Shown here piece after piece: positions 11,337 through 22,708 of a stretch of DNA of 64,000 nucleotides. The position numbers and the translations under genes were made by a program. The notes under the pieces are model-generated. The model saw nothing but the letters and a program-made list of their open reading frames with translations, made no database searches and was not told where the DNA came from. The number at the start of each line of letters is the position of its first letter. Position 1 is the first letter of the stretch. The stretch is taken from positions 1 through 64,000 of the forward strand of contig MU839844.1 in NCBI GenBank assembly GCA_030411725.1. The letters run 5' to 3'. Origin of the DNA: Echria macrotheca (lineage: Eukaryota; Ascomycota; Sordariomycetes; Sordariales; Schizotheciaceae).

Positions 11337-14300
11337 ACCTCCGCCACCTCCGAACGTTCGCCGCCTCCAGTCTTAGAAAACCCTCGAGCCCGAGTGATCC
11401 CCCCCCCCTCTGGGCGTCGACCGCAGATTACCTCCATGCCTGGATACGAGGCAAATTCGAACCAGAGAGAAGAACACCTCACCACCCGACGCGGGAGGCT
11501 CGGGCCAAAGCGCCCCACCGTCCGGTGCGCGACCCGGAGGAATTATTCGCACGGATATGCAGAGCTCTACCCTACCTAGGAGGTTATGCCCCGAAAGAGC
11601 AGGACATTTGGGTGGCTGCCCGCTAAAATTTGCTAGCGTGAGCCCTGAAAGATGGAGCATCACTTGCACTGTGCGTGCGGGAGCTTGCGATATGTGGGTA
11701 AAGCGCGCACTGGGGGAAAGGGATGGGACCCTTTTTGTGGCCCCGAGTCTCCATATATGGAGACTGAAACTCTAAAGCGCGCCCGTCAAGGTTCCCCTTG
11801 GCGGGCTGATGGATTCAATGGCCGCTATGTAGCCAACAGGGTGAAAAGCAGTTGCCAAAGACGCTTGACCCAGAGTTGGACTGATAGGATAGACCACCAA
11901 GAAAATGGTCAAGACATTATTCTTACAAGTGCACTGTGACGACACATCGCCAACTTGGTAGAACCCCTTGGCAGACACGGGCATGGTCGCTGGAAAAGTC
12001 CGCTCGCAGAGCCATAATGTGGGGGCTTGCTACTCTAGATCGTGAAACTGCCACATAAGACTTCGGTAGAAACCCCCAGATGCTCCACTATGCGGCAATA
12101 ATAGCGTCATGGAATTTTAAAACCTCCGATCTGAACGGGTGAGCTTGCGTCGAGTGGAGCGATACCTTTTTCTTGGCAGCCATCTCCACCTCGCCGATGT
12201 CCACAGGGTGTCCCCAGCTGGCATCTAGGTCACAACATGGTGGCTGCCGGATCCGCCGCACAAATCGGCGACTACCCACAGGTGAAAAGTCGGCAGAAGA
12301 AGTGGGAGCACCGGGCATACTTACCACCGCCTCCTCGGAGTTCCCGAGCGATATCTAAAGTGTGTATAGGTGTCAAGAGTCGAAACTCTCTTGGAGAACC
12401 TTAGAGATGTGCCGGGATGATTCTACGACGCGTATGAGGCAAAGGCCACGTCGAGACACAGCCACAGTATCACTGTCGGGGTACCGGAGAGCTGTTTTTT
12501 TGGCCACAGCTCCCGACGAGGACGCTAGGTTTCGGGTCTTGTGCCGGGGAAGTGAGTGATTTGGTCCTGGTCCGGGAGCATCTGCGTGGGGTGGCATACA
12601 TCCCCAGAGCCGAGTTGCCGCCATGATGCCGTACAGCTACCGCGACGCCTGGTTCTAGAGCAGAGTCATTGTGCGCGCCCAAGAAGTCTGCAGTTTCAAC
12701 AGCGGATCTGGGGAGGGATGCAACAGAAATCGTGGCTGCTTGTGATGCTCTGGAAGCCGGGTATGAAAGCGGGCAACGCTGACCGGGCTAGGGAGCAGGG
12801 CATACCTTGGTTTCTATGACTGCAAGTCACAGTGTTTATGGACCCGACCAGGATTCGACGCTTGATTCCAGAAGCGTTGTGTATTGTGTGTGTGCTCACA
12901 GGACATCGTAGAACGAGCTTCCAGAATTTGTTGGGGGCGGCCGGAAGATGCCGTCGTGGGCCCAAGGACCAAGCTGATCGTGTCACGGTAGCTTTCGCCG
13001 CCCAGTAGCGGCAAAAAAGAACCTCATTCTTCTCAGCCTGGACAAGCATCTGCTGTCGACGGATGCCAACGGGTGGAGATATGTCCGAGAGTTGCGAGAA
13101 TGCTCCGAAGTAAGCCCAGGCTGCCGGCCTTCGTTGATCCTTTCGGCCGGGCGTTTGCCAGTCGAACGATGGTAACACGACGCCGCAGTTGCCGTGGAGT
13201 AAACAACCCATTACAGAGGCAAACAAAAACTGGTTCGAAATGTGGGCGTGGGCGCTGGGCTGTGACACTGGGAGGTTTGTTGACTGCATGACGGTACAGA
13301 TATTTACCGAGGGACATCGAGCGGTATTTTTTCTCCGTGGGAGGCTGGAAACTGCCACTTGTGCTCGGCCAAAGTTCTGTCAGTACACGTGAGTATGTGG
13401 CATCATCACATACCTTGGTAGGATGCCTGTACGAACGTGATCCAGGCACGCTTGGCCGATGGGTCGGAGAGATACTCAGCCACCTAGATGCGGACATGCC
13501 CAAGGCCTCCCTGCGCTGTGTGCTGTCGCCCTCGGCGTCCAGAAAGTGCATCTTCGGTGCCTAGAGCCATTTTTTGCCTCCTAGTCTTCCCCAGGATCGT
13601 GATGACCAGACTCTCAGGTGAAGGGTGAAGCGGATGGGGCGTTCGAGCGCGAGCGTCGAACAGGACAATGTCGGCATTGACAGCACCTGCTACTCTGATG
13701 CGGCCGAGAACCTTCAGGATATCAATCAAGGCAGGGTCGAGAGAGGGTTGGAGAAGTCATTTGCTGACAGCCGATGGACGGATTCCCGTTGTTCAGTCCA
13801 ACAATACCGATCCAGATGTGGACTCGACGACCCTTTTATCTCGAGAATCTTAAGTGCAAAAAATCCTGAATCGAGTAGCGTCGTCCAACCGAGTCAGAAA
13901 CAATTCAGAAACCATTCCTCAGGACCCAGGGTTCGGCGCGAAAGTTCAGTTATTGGAAACTGCGTGCGGATCGTGAGGCCTGTAATGACACCGAAATACG
14001 ATGCGTAACAGTGTCTCCAGAAGTAACAGTGTTTCCAGAACGACTCGCGGGGCGGCGGTGTCGATTTATGTCTGTAACGGGGGTTTAACCTTAACGCCCT
14101 GAAGGTACCTTTGGGTGGGGCTCTGAGGAAAAATCGAAGTCCGGCACTTGCCCTTCACCGTGCCATCGTGCGCGGCTTGACGCGGCTGCTGGCCCGGACG
14201 CCGGGCGGGAGTTGTTCTGCTTCCACTGCCTCCACTCATGCATCATCCTCCCGGCTGCCGAATCATCATTTGCCGTGTTCCGTCCAGTTTTTCCATCGTG

Positions 14301-14846
14301 CCTTCACACCCCGCATCCGGCCTTGTTTCGAAATTGACGGGCATCGGGATAGAGCCCCGGCTGGCTCCCGACTCCGGGTTCGCTTTCATTCAGTTCTCGA
14401 TTTGTCTGCAAGTTTTACGCTGAGTTCTTGGCATCTTCTCTAGATATCGACGCTATGTTGAACTCGGCCGCTGCGGGACCGAGGCACCCAGTTACGAAGC
14501 CCGCAGCCGAAGTCGCCATCGCTTTGCCCCACCAAAAGGTCGGCGAGTCGGCACCGGATGTGCCTGCTAGAGAGCCGGATGCACGCACTGCAGGAGGTCG
14601 CGACGGAGGCGGTGTCGGATGCGGACAACGCCTGCGGCTCTTCCCCGGCGATGAAAATGCGGCGATAGGCTGGAGGTCTATGATGCAGACCCAGGTCAAA
14701 CCGGGGGCATTGGCCGACCCCGGACTTTCGCTTTCTGTCCAGTTGTTCCAACTTACCTCGTTCTTGTGTTCCATTTATCACTTTTGTTTCCTTGCCACGA
14801 CGGAACGTAAGCCGGAAAGCGGCCGTAACATTCTTTTTGCGCATCC
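11337..14846. other. Gene-poor 3.5-kb region
   Basis: The first 240 bases remain open in the bZIP frame. Beyond that, many frames of 60-220 codons overlap on both strands without any recognisable domain, ATG-plus-intron structure or codon pattern. The last several hundred bases are the leader and promoter of the MFS transporter. A tandem 18-bp duplication lies at 14005-14040. A gene with no known relatives cannot be ruled out. Confidence 0.45.
14005..14040. repeat. Tandem duplication of an 18-bp unit
   Basis: Two adjacent copies of GTAACAGTGTYTCCAGAA differ by one C/T transition. No function is apparent. Confidence 0.8.
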
Positions 14847-17048
14847 ATGAGAGACGACCCTTGTGATAACCACCATGGGGATGGAATCCATGAAGCAGAC
14901 TCGGACAGCGATGCGGAGAAGTCTTCATTGCTCTCCGCCCACCGGAGATCCGGAGAGGCCCGGGTAGAGCCCGCTTGCCAGCCAGACCCAGATTCATCGA
15001 CTGCCATCCGAGAACAAACAAGCGGACCAGCACCGGGAACCGCGGGCATGACACAGCGACTCCAGACCCAACGGTCCCCCACAGCGGAGCGCCGGGATGA
15101 TGCTAGAGCCGTTTCCTGGCGGGATCTACCGCGGAAGGACCAGTTGATCGTGCTCACTCTGGCTAGGTTGAGCGAGCCCCTGGTACAGACGTCTTTGCAG
15201 GTATTTGCTCCTGAGAGATGATCTAACACTTGATACTCGTTGGCTAACCCTCGGCAGTCCTACATGTTTTACATGTTAAAATGGTTCAGCCCAGAACTGC
15301 CAGACTCTGTGATTTCCAGCCAGGCTGGTATTTTACAGTAAGGAGTCACTGCAGAGCTGTGCGGTCTTGACCCCGAAACTGATGACTATCTTGTAGTGCC
15401 AGTTTCACCGCTGCCCAGTTCCTAACAGCCATGATGTGGGGCCGAATTGCTGATTCCAGCCGGTTTGGTCGCAAGACGGTCCTGCTCATTGGGCTGGGCG
15501 GAACTAGTATGTCAATATTTCTGTGTCCTTTGATGGGTCCTATGGCTAACATCCCCTAGTGCTTTCCTGCTTGGGGTTTGCCTTCTCCACGACGTTCTGG
15601 CAGGCGTTGTTCTTCAGATCGCTAGGCGGTATCACCAATGGCAACGTTGGCGTCCTTCGGACCATGTAGGAGCAGTCTTGCCCGAGTCCCACTTTGTCGG
15701 TTGTGCTAACATAACCCAAGGATAAGTGAGATCGTAAGGGAGAAGAAATACCAATCCAGGGCTTTCCTGTTGCTTCCGATGACTTTCAACATCGGCGTCA
15801 TCATTGGTCCTGTTCTTGGCGGAATACTCTCTGATCCAGCAGGGAGCTATCCATCACTATTTGGCCAAGTCGAGTTCTTCCGGCGGTATCCTTATGCTAC
15901 CCCAAATATTCTGTCGGCCTTTTTCCTCTTTTCCGCCTTGATGTCGATATGGTTGTTTCTGGACGAGGCAAGTCTCCTCATGTACCCGCACACCCCCTGA
16001 ACGAGCCCCTGACGGCGGCCCCGGAACCTACCCGTGAACGCACACTTTGCTAACTGATCTGTCGTAGACACTGGACTCGAGACTGGAGGCTCGCGATAGA
16101 GGGCGCGAGATAGGCCGGAAGGTTTGGGCTTTGGTCTCTGGCTCTGGGTCACACACTGCCTACACAAGATTGGCGGCCCAGGAGAATGACCCGAATGTCG
16201 AGATGTCACCGATTGATGGCAGTGGACGCTCCCCTCGTTATTCAACTGCCGACTCGGCGGGAAAACCCAAGGCACCGCGTCGAAGGTATACCCAGCGTCT
16301 TCCCTTCCGACGCATATTCACGCCAAATGTCGTCTTCACTTTCCTCGCAAACTTCATTCTGGCCTTCCATGTTGGCACCTTCAACTCCCTCTGGTTTGTC
16401 TTTCTCTCGACCCCTGTATACGACCCAGTAAAAGGGGCAGAGTCGCCGAGTGCCCTCCCTCAACACCTGCCGTTTATCTTCACAGGTGGGCTGGGTCTCC
16501 AACCGCGAGAAGTCGGCATGGCCATGGCAATACTTGGCGTCTTGGGGATCAGCCTTCAGCTGGGCATCTACCCGTGGCTTTCAGCCCGGCTCGGAACGGT
16601 CCGAAGCTGGCGCATATTTCTCACGTGCTTCCCGTTTACCTACTTCCTGATCCCGTTCCTCAGCCTCGTTCCGAGCTCGGAGGCGCCGCCAAGCCCGAAG
16701 AGCGGGTTGGTTGTATGGGTAGCTATCGCCGGCGTCCTCACGGTTCAGGTCATCGGCCGGACGTTCTCACTTCCCGCCCAGACAATTCTTGTCAACAACT
16801 GCACGCCGCATCCGAGTGTGTTGGGGACAGTACATGGGATAGGGCAAAGCGTAAGCAGTTTTGCGAGGACATTAGGCCCGATGCTATGTGGGTTTCTCTA
16901 CGGCCTCGGTCTGGCGAGGGGAGTCGTTGGTGCCGTTTGGTGGGGTCTGAGCGGTGTGTCGATCTGCGGCGTTGTTGCCAGTTTCTTTGTGCGGGAAGGC
17001 AATGGGCATGAGATTTGGCTAGAAGGCGATGATGATGATGCAGAGTAG
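14847..17048 (+). CDS. Major facilitator superfamily transporter (DHA1 / ZIFL-like)
   Basis: Six exons: 14847-15200, 15258-15337, 15397-15506, 15560-15665, 15721-15967 and 16068-17048, giving 625 residues; all phases close. A hydrophilic, acidic, Ser-rich N-terminus of about 100 residues precedes the membrane domain. Recognisable pieces are SYMFYMLKWF, ASFTAAQFLTAMMWGRIAD-SSRFGRKT (MFS motif A), LGGITNGNVGVLRTMISEIV and FNIGVIIGPVLGGIL (motif C region). A charged central loop follows LDETLDSRLEARDRG, then the second six-helix half starts at VVFTFLANFILAF. The subfamily of drug/proton antiporter-like fungal carriers fits; the substrate is unknown. The fifth intron (15968-16067) starts GCAAGT instead of GT, with a perfect GCTAAC branch site. 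First ATG chosen. Confidence 0.88.
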
Positions 17049-17644
17049 CATGGGAACGGCAGCATTTGAAGCGGCGTTGGGGAGAAACCGTTCCGCAGGC
17101 ATCAATGGAAACGACGATCATGATTGAAAAGGGGTATTAATTGGAAATACTGGAGTTTAGCAATACGATATACTTCCTCAACCATAGGTATATGATTTCA
17201 GCAAGCATGACATCTCCGCACATTTGATCTCCCACGCACCATGTATTAGTTGACTCACGGAGGTCTGAGCTTGGAAAACCGAGTCAATGGGAGAAAAGAG
17301 GACGGACGACGAGGCTCTATATCGCAATGTCAGTCTTCGTCTATAGACTGACTGTATCTCGGAGACAATTCTTCATAGCACGCATACCCAGATAACATCT
17401 CGGAGCATCTTCATCAGAAATGGTATTAACACCACAGCTACTCCCAAGTGGCCAACTGACCAAGAATGTTACCAGAAACCTAAAAACTCTACTTTCTACC
17501 ATGTTTCATTTGGGACTCGAGCCTTTACCCTACCCAGAAACCCCAATGCCAGAGGATCCACGATACCAGGGAAAGCCAAGCCCAACCTCGCCCCCCAGCC
17601 TCTGCACGACCCCCCTACTCTTGCCGCGGCCGAGCCGCCACGTC
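17049..17644. other. Convergent intergenic region
   Basis: About 600 bp between the stops of the MFS gene and the secreted-protein gene. It should hold both 3' untranslated regions and polyadenylation sites. No coding signal is seen. Confidence 0.6.
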
Positions 17645-19236
17645 TTAGCCAAACCAACCGCCGGCTCTCCAGCATGCCGTGGCGCTGGCGGCGTTCGTGA
17701 TAGTCGTCGAGGCAGTTCGACTAGAGTGTTTTTCAGTAGGGAGCTTCTTGCAAAGCGGTAGGAGGCAAAAGAGACATACCCGATCCATACGGTTCCAGAC
17801 AGGTGAGTGGTCCGGTAGATGAAGTCGGTCTGCGTGACGGTCCCTTGGCCGCCGCGGATGACTGTGACCGTGACTCCGGGGCCGCCGCCGCCACCTGCGC
17901 AGACGGTTGATGGGGCGGGGGTGCTGTGACATGGTGTTAGTGGTCGTTCTCCGCCAGAGGGGGACGAGTAGCATGAATCTGGTGTAGACGTACATGGTCG
18001 CCGTGACGGTCTTGAGAACTATACTATGTGTTAGCGGCGGAAATAATTTATCAAGGACGGCCAGAATGCTTACCAACTTCGGTGGTCGTCTTGCCGGGGA
18101 TCGTGGTCTGGATCGTGCTGGTGACGGTGTAAGTGGTCTCGGTGTAGGTCGACGTGACGGCGGCGACGGCACCGGCGGCGGCTGTGGCGGCAACGTCTCG
18201 CTTCTCTGCAGCGGTCGGATTAGAATCCTGGGCACCAAAAGCTCTCCCCTTGCCTTTGCCTTTGCCGGCTCCAAACGTTTGGCAAGAGTCGCCGATGCAG
18301 AAGCCGGTTGGGTAGGCCGAGGGGGTGGGATTCCCATCATTAACTGTGGAAGAGGACCCACTGTTCGGGTAGTGGCAGGAGGCCTGGGCAGTGACCGTGG
18401 TTGCCAGGGTGCTTGTAACCTGCCCGTCAGTCACAGTCCTGAGGACTGTCGAGCTGACTGTGACGGTGGGACCTTGTGGGTAGTTCGTGACCGTCCTTGT
18501 CGCGCCGTTGCAGACCGCCGTCACCGTCTGGGGGACGAGGATGAGTGTCTGCGTCTGCGACTGCGTCCGCACCGCGGCTGGAGAGAAGTTAGCATCCATG
18601 TGTCAAGTCAGGGGGGGTGCGCCAAATACTGGAGCCTCTGGCGGTAACGGTGACACCAATAACAACCGTCGGGGTGGCCTTGTAGGTCATAGGTTAGAAT
18701 ACGTCTAGCTGAAGAGGGGGCACAAGGTGCTTACAGTAACCCAGACTGTGTTGGGCACGCCGACGGTGAGGGTAATGGTGCGCTGGACGGAGAGCTGGTC
18801 GCCGGAGACAATGATCTTCCAGGTACCAGACCGCATTACAGAGAATGGGATACCGCTAGAGTCCAAGTCAGAGCGAGACCGGATCAGGGCAAATCCAGAG
18901 TTACCCACCATGTCGACGTCACCTGCTGCCCTGCCGGCGTGGTTCTGATGGCCGAGCAAGCATATTCACTACCATCTGGGCCGACCAGGACGGGGTTAAT
19001 GGTTTCCTGTGTGCAGCCTGTGCACGAGTTAGCAGAGTCCTTCCCTTTGGGCCATATATATATGTTGGATAGTTACCTTGAAAGACGGTGATGAAACTAA
19101 AGTATTGGTTGGAAGACGAGTCAATGTTGTATTTCCCTCCGTTGGAGTAATCCACGCCATAACTCGTGCAGTCGGCGCTGGCACGCAGAGCAAAGAGTGC
19201 CAGCAGCACCCAGAGCCATCGGAAGCCCGCCTCCAT
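17645..19236 (-). CDS. Secreted Ser/Thr-rich cell-surface protein, function unknown
   Basis: Eight exons in transcript order: 19077-19236, 18909-19017, 18735-18855, 18630-18678, 18074-18577, 17994-18018, 17780-17923 and 17645-17720. The seven introns are 52-70 bp and the 395-codon frame closes exactly. A signal peptide (MEAGFRWLWVLLALFALRASA) is followed by a Cys-containing domain, CTSYGVDYSNGGKY, then GCTQETINPVLVGPDGSEYA, TTPAGQQVTSTC and SGTWKIIVSGD, a pattern I know from uncharacterised secreted ascomycete proteins. Then come long Thr/Val/Ser repeats (TVTSTIQTT, VTVIRGGQGTVTQTD) likely to be O-glycosylated, and one Lys-Arg (EKRDV) that could be a Kex2 site. No hydrophobic GPI tail is visible. 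The wall or secreted location is inference. Confidence 0.75.
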
Positions 19237-21232
19237 TTTGGTTCGTATCGTCGAGACACACGACTAGGACAATCAATGGGGGGTGGTCAACTGGGCTGAG
19301 ACGAGACGGAGCCGGCCTTCGTCATTATGTACTGGCAGTAATTTCAAGCTAGGTACTCAACCCAGGTCCGGGAAAACGGGATCAGGAACCATCGAGAAGC
19401 GGGACGATTCACCACCCATCCCTCTCCCACCGAAGCAAGTATACAGTTGGTCAGCAGGGATCCATCGTCATATCATCTCAGGGGTAGGGCGGAAGATGCG
19501 GATTCCAGAGCCAGATACCTGGTGATGGACTGGTCGAGGGCCAAAGAGCCATATTGCGAGGTATGTGTCCATATTGGTGTGCCATTCAGCCTGTACGCGA
19601 AGCGGTTCCAGCAACCAAGAATGCGCATACCCTCCCTGCCCAGCTGGGTAGATAACTGAGCTACGGGAAAATGACCGTATCTCCCCGTAGGCTTGATTTC
19701 CATGACAACTCCCACCCCCGTCTCGTGAGATCGGGTATGGGTGGGGGGATGAACAGGTCGCCTCGCCTGCCAACAGGGGTAGAAAGTAGGGAGAGCGGTC
19801 GAGCTCTACCTAGCCGGAGAAGGCATGTAAGACGCGGCGAGGCGGGATCGTCGGGGTGGGTAGGGGGATAAATAACCCGATTAGCTCGCGTCTCCAGTGA
19901 ACGATATTAAAGTCTACATCCCACGACCTTGGGAAAGAAACCCGCGTTCTGTTAGCCATGGCCGTAATGCTTTCGCTCGGCGGGGCGGAAGTTTCGAGCC
20001 AGGTACGCCGTGCGCCGAGATCTATCTTTCCAAATTCTCCATCTGTCATATCTGCTGTTGCATTCTTAGGGATTCTCAGCTGACTTGACTTATTTAGTGC
20101 TATAACGACGAAAATCGTGGCTGCATGAGAGCGGCAGTCTTTGGGTCTGACATCGAAAGGTACACAGCGTGGGCTGCATTTTGCCTGATTGGAGTGCTTC
20201 GATCAACACCGCTCTCGCTGCCCGCTTCCTGTCGTGATGCAATCAGTTACCGCGCCGCCAGGGGAACAGGCAGAGAAAAAAAACTTGGGACGAACCGGAG
20301 CCGCGTCTCGCTGCCGCCCTCTTCAACGAAACATCCAAACAAATCCCCGCTTGGCGCGCATCGTTTCCGTGTGTTTTCGGGCGAGGGCGCCGGGCGAGGA
20401 CGCGGCTGGGAAAGCAGAAGGCTCTGGACCCCCCAAGCCCAAGTCCGAGGCAAAAGAGCTTGCTTGGTCCTAGCGCCGAGCAGCAGCGGTTGATTGTCGA
20501 CAGCCTAAGTCGTGGAGGGCAATAAGCGGCCAAAGGCAAAGAGGTCTTGGCGGCCACCTAGGTATTATGCCCAATTTTGCAATGGTTGTCTCTGATAAAA
20601 ACTTGCCCTCGAGGATCTCTCGATAAGAATTGGTGGGTTGATGAAGGTCCAGTGGACAATTTACAAGTCGCCCAAAAATAGCTTCAGCTCGCCTGTGGCG
20701 GCCCGGACGGTGGGCGAGCAGCGCCGAAACGCAGTGCCGGCATCGACCTCGTCTGGCTCCATCGGAATGGGCAATCAAAAAGGCGACCACATTACTCGTC
20801 ACGGGCGTCTTCCCCGCGGCCGCGGCCGGTGTATCACAGCAGTTCGTTACGAAAGGGACAGGACTATTTCCCGACGCAGGTGCTCGGATGTTCCAATATG
20901 TTCTCACGGAGGCTTTGCTTTCCAGATTCCGGGTTCTTTGGCTCGCTACCGCCCATTGATCAACGTTGTCGTTGGGCGGCGACTCTCGGGACTACTTCTA
21001 TCCCCTCTGGAATTGTCCTATTCCTGGTTATTACTTCCAGTCCGTCGTGAAGTGGCTGCGTGATCTCGACGACGAGCGGGGAGAGTATGTTCTGTTATCG
21101 GCTTATCGGTCGCGATGGCGGGGTTGATGGCGGGGTCGAGCGGCCCCCGGGGATCTGATGCGAGCGGCGCCGGACGATCTCGGCAACCGGTCCCGCCGAG
21201 ATCGCATCCCGGAGACGGCTGACACGGGCGCC
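19237..21232. other. Divergent intergenic region (2 kb)
   Basis: It lies between the secreted-protein start and the ureidoglycolate lyase start. Frames are short and unrecognised. One copy of the palindrome ACCTAGGT is at 20556-20563. The frame of the lyase is open back to an earlier ATG at 21158. Confidence 0.5.
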
Positions 21233-22012
21233 ATGGCACAGCCGCTAGCCATCCAACTCGAAGGGCGGAGCCTCGTGGTGGACGCCGTACCCCTTACCCG
21301 CGAGGCCTTTGCGCCGTTCGGTGACGTGGTCGATAACCCCCGACCCCAGCTCCACCCATCCGTCGCCGCCGCCAACAAAGAGGCGCTCCCCTACGATGGT
21401 ATCGTGGCGAACCAGGGCTCCGCCATCAAGTACCAGCACATCACACGCCTGGTGGACCTGACCAGCCAGGCGCCCAGCAGACGTCCCGGCGTGGCCGTTG
21501 CCAACATGTTCGTCTGCGCCGCTCGGACCCTGCTCCGGCCGGCCGATGCCGGGGGCGACATCTTCCCCGTCCGCATCCTCGAGCGCCACCCGTATACCAG
21601 CCAAACCTTTACGCCTCTGACGACCAACCCGGACCAGCGGTATCTCGTCATCGTCGCCCCAAGTCTCCCGCCCTCGCCGGCCGACCGAGGCTTCCCTGTG
21701 CCTGCTACCGCGCCCCAGGGTGGCCGTCCCCTTCCCGGCAGGGGACTCCCCGATACGCGCCACCTGCGCGCCTTCGTCGCCACTTGTGAACAGGCGGTGA
21801 CTTACGCCGCTGGAACGTGGCATTCGCCCATGGTGGCGCTTGGGCCGGCTAACACGGCTATCGACTTTCTTGTTATCCAATTTGCCAACGGTGTCCCCAT
21901 CGAGGATTGCCAGGAGGTCTCGCTGGGCTTGCTGAAGGCCGGGGAAGATTTGCCGAAGCAGGGGGCGGTCCTCGTTAGGCTTCCTAGGAGAGCGAGGGAT
22001 TCGAGATTGTAG
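21233..22012 (+). CDS. DAL3: Ureidoglycolate lyase (allantoin/purine catabolism)
   Basis: Single exon, 259 residues from the ATG at 21233 (GCGCCATGG context); an in-frame ATG at 21158 would add 25 residues with no family similarity. The protein fits the ureidoglycolate lyase/hydrolase family: LTREAFAPFGDVVD at the start, FPVRILERHPYTSQTFTPL, then RYLVIVAP, AAGTWHSPMVAL with the conserved His, and FLVIQFANGVPIEDCQEV near the end. The enzyme splits ureidoglycolate, made from allantoate, to glyoxylate and urea, letting the fungus use purines as nitrogen source. The last three residues are SRL, a good type 1 peroxisomal targeting signal. A Pro-rich insertion sits at about residues 145-175. Confidence 0.9.
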   Translation: MAQPLAIQLEGRSLVVDAVPLTREAFAPFGDVVDNPRPQLHPSVAAANKEALPYDGIVANQGSAIKYQHITRLVDLTSQAPSRRPGVAVANMFVCAARTLLRPADAGGDIFPVRILERHPYTSQTFTPLTTNPDQRYLVIVAPSLPPSPADRGFPVPATAPQGGRPLPGRGLPDTRHLRAFVATCEQAVTYAAGTWHSPMVALGPANTAIDFLVIQFANGVPIEDCQEVSLGLLKAGEDLPKQGAVLVRLPRRARDSRL

Positions 22013-22708
22013 GAAGCGATTGGGGAAAGATGAGTGTGTGGTGATCAATGACAGCATCAGACGGAGCAGATATCCTTCTTCATAGACTTAGCGTTGTTGG
22101 TAGAAGTCCATCTCAGTTCAGCATCAACAGTTATCAATGATAATACATTGTGCTTCACCTGGAATGACGGTTTGAGCATCACGGCGGAACATGTTGTATC
22201 ATCAATACGGGGTCGCTACACCATGTCGGCCTTCACGTGGCTTGGAATGGTTGGTGTTCATGATCCACGGTGTAAATATCACGTGGCTAAGTGGAAGTCA
22301 ACGGTTGCATTTCTATAAGAGACTCTGTCTCAAACGGAAGGAGAAGCCCTGCTTCACCAACGCTCCCGAAGCTTCCTCATCGCGCATTTTATGCGTGATT
22401 CTATCTTCTAGTCCGACACCAAAACAACACAAAAAAACCTCGTAGACCTCCTCCTCTACCCTGATGGACCTGCGAATCTCGCATCTGTAATGGTCCCAAA
22501 CCCGATCCTTGGATCTCCCAACTTCATATACCTAGCCTCCCAATTATGACCCTTTGGTCTCCATCCCAACCTTTCTGGTTCCCATTAAAATTCCCGGATC
22601 AACAGCCCATATCCTTTCCCTCCAATAATTGTTCTCAATGACCCAATGGTCCTAAATCGGTCCTCTGCACTCCTCCCGGATGATCGGAAGGTGCTGGCCG
22701 AACACCAG
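22013..22708. other. Convergent intergenic region
   Basis: About 700 bp between the ureidoglycolate lyase and DNMT5 stop codons. No coding or repeat feature is seen. Confidence 0.6.

Noticed and set aside
11240..11626. 128-codon plus-strand frame downstream of the bZIP
   Set aside because: It overlaps the spliced bZIP end in another frame and has no recognisable domain; the splice that restores the bZIP tail explains the region better.
12696..13358. 220-codon minus-strand frame
   Set aside because: No domain, mixed with equally long frames on both strands, no splice signals forming a gene.
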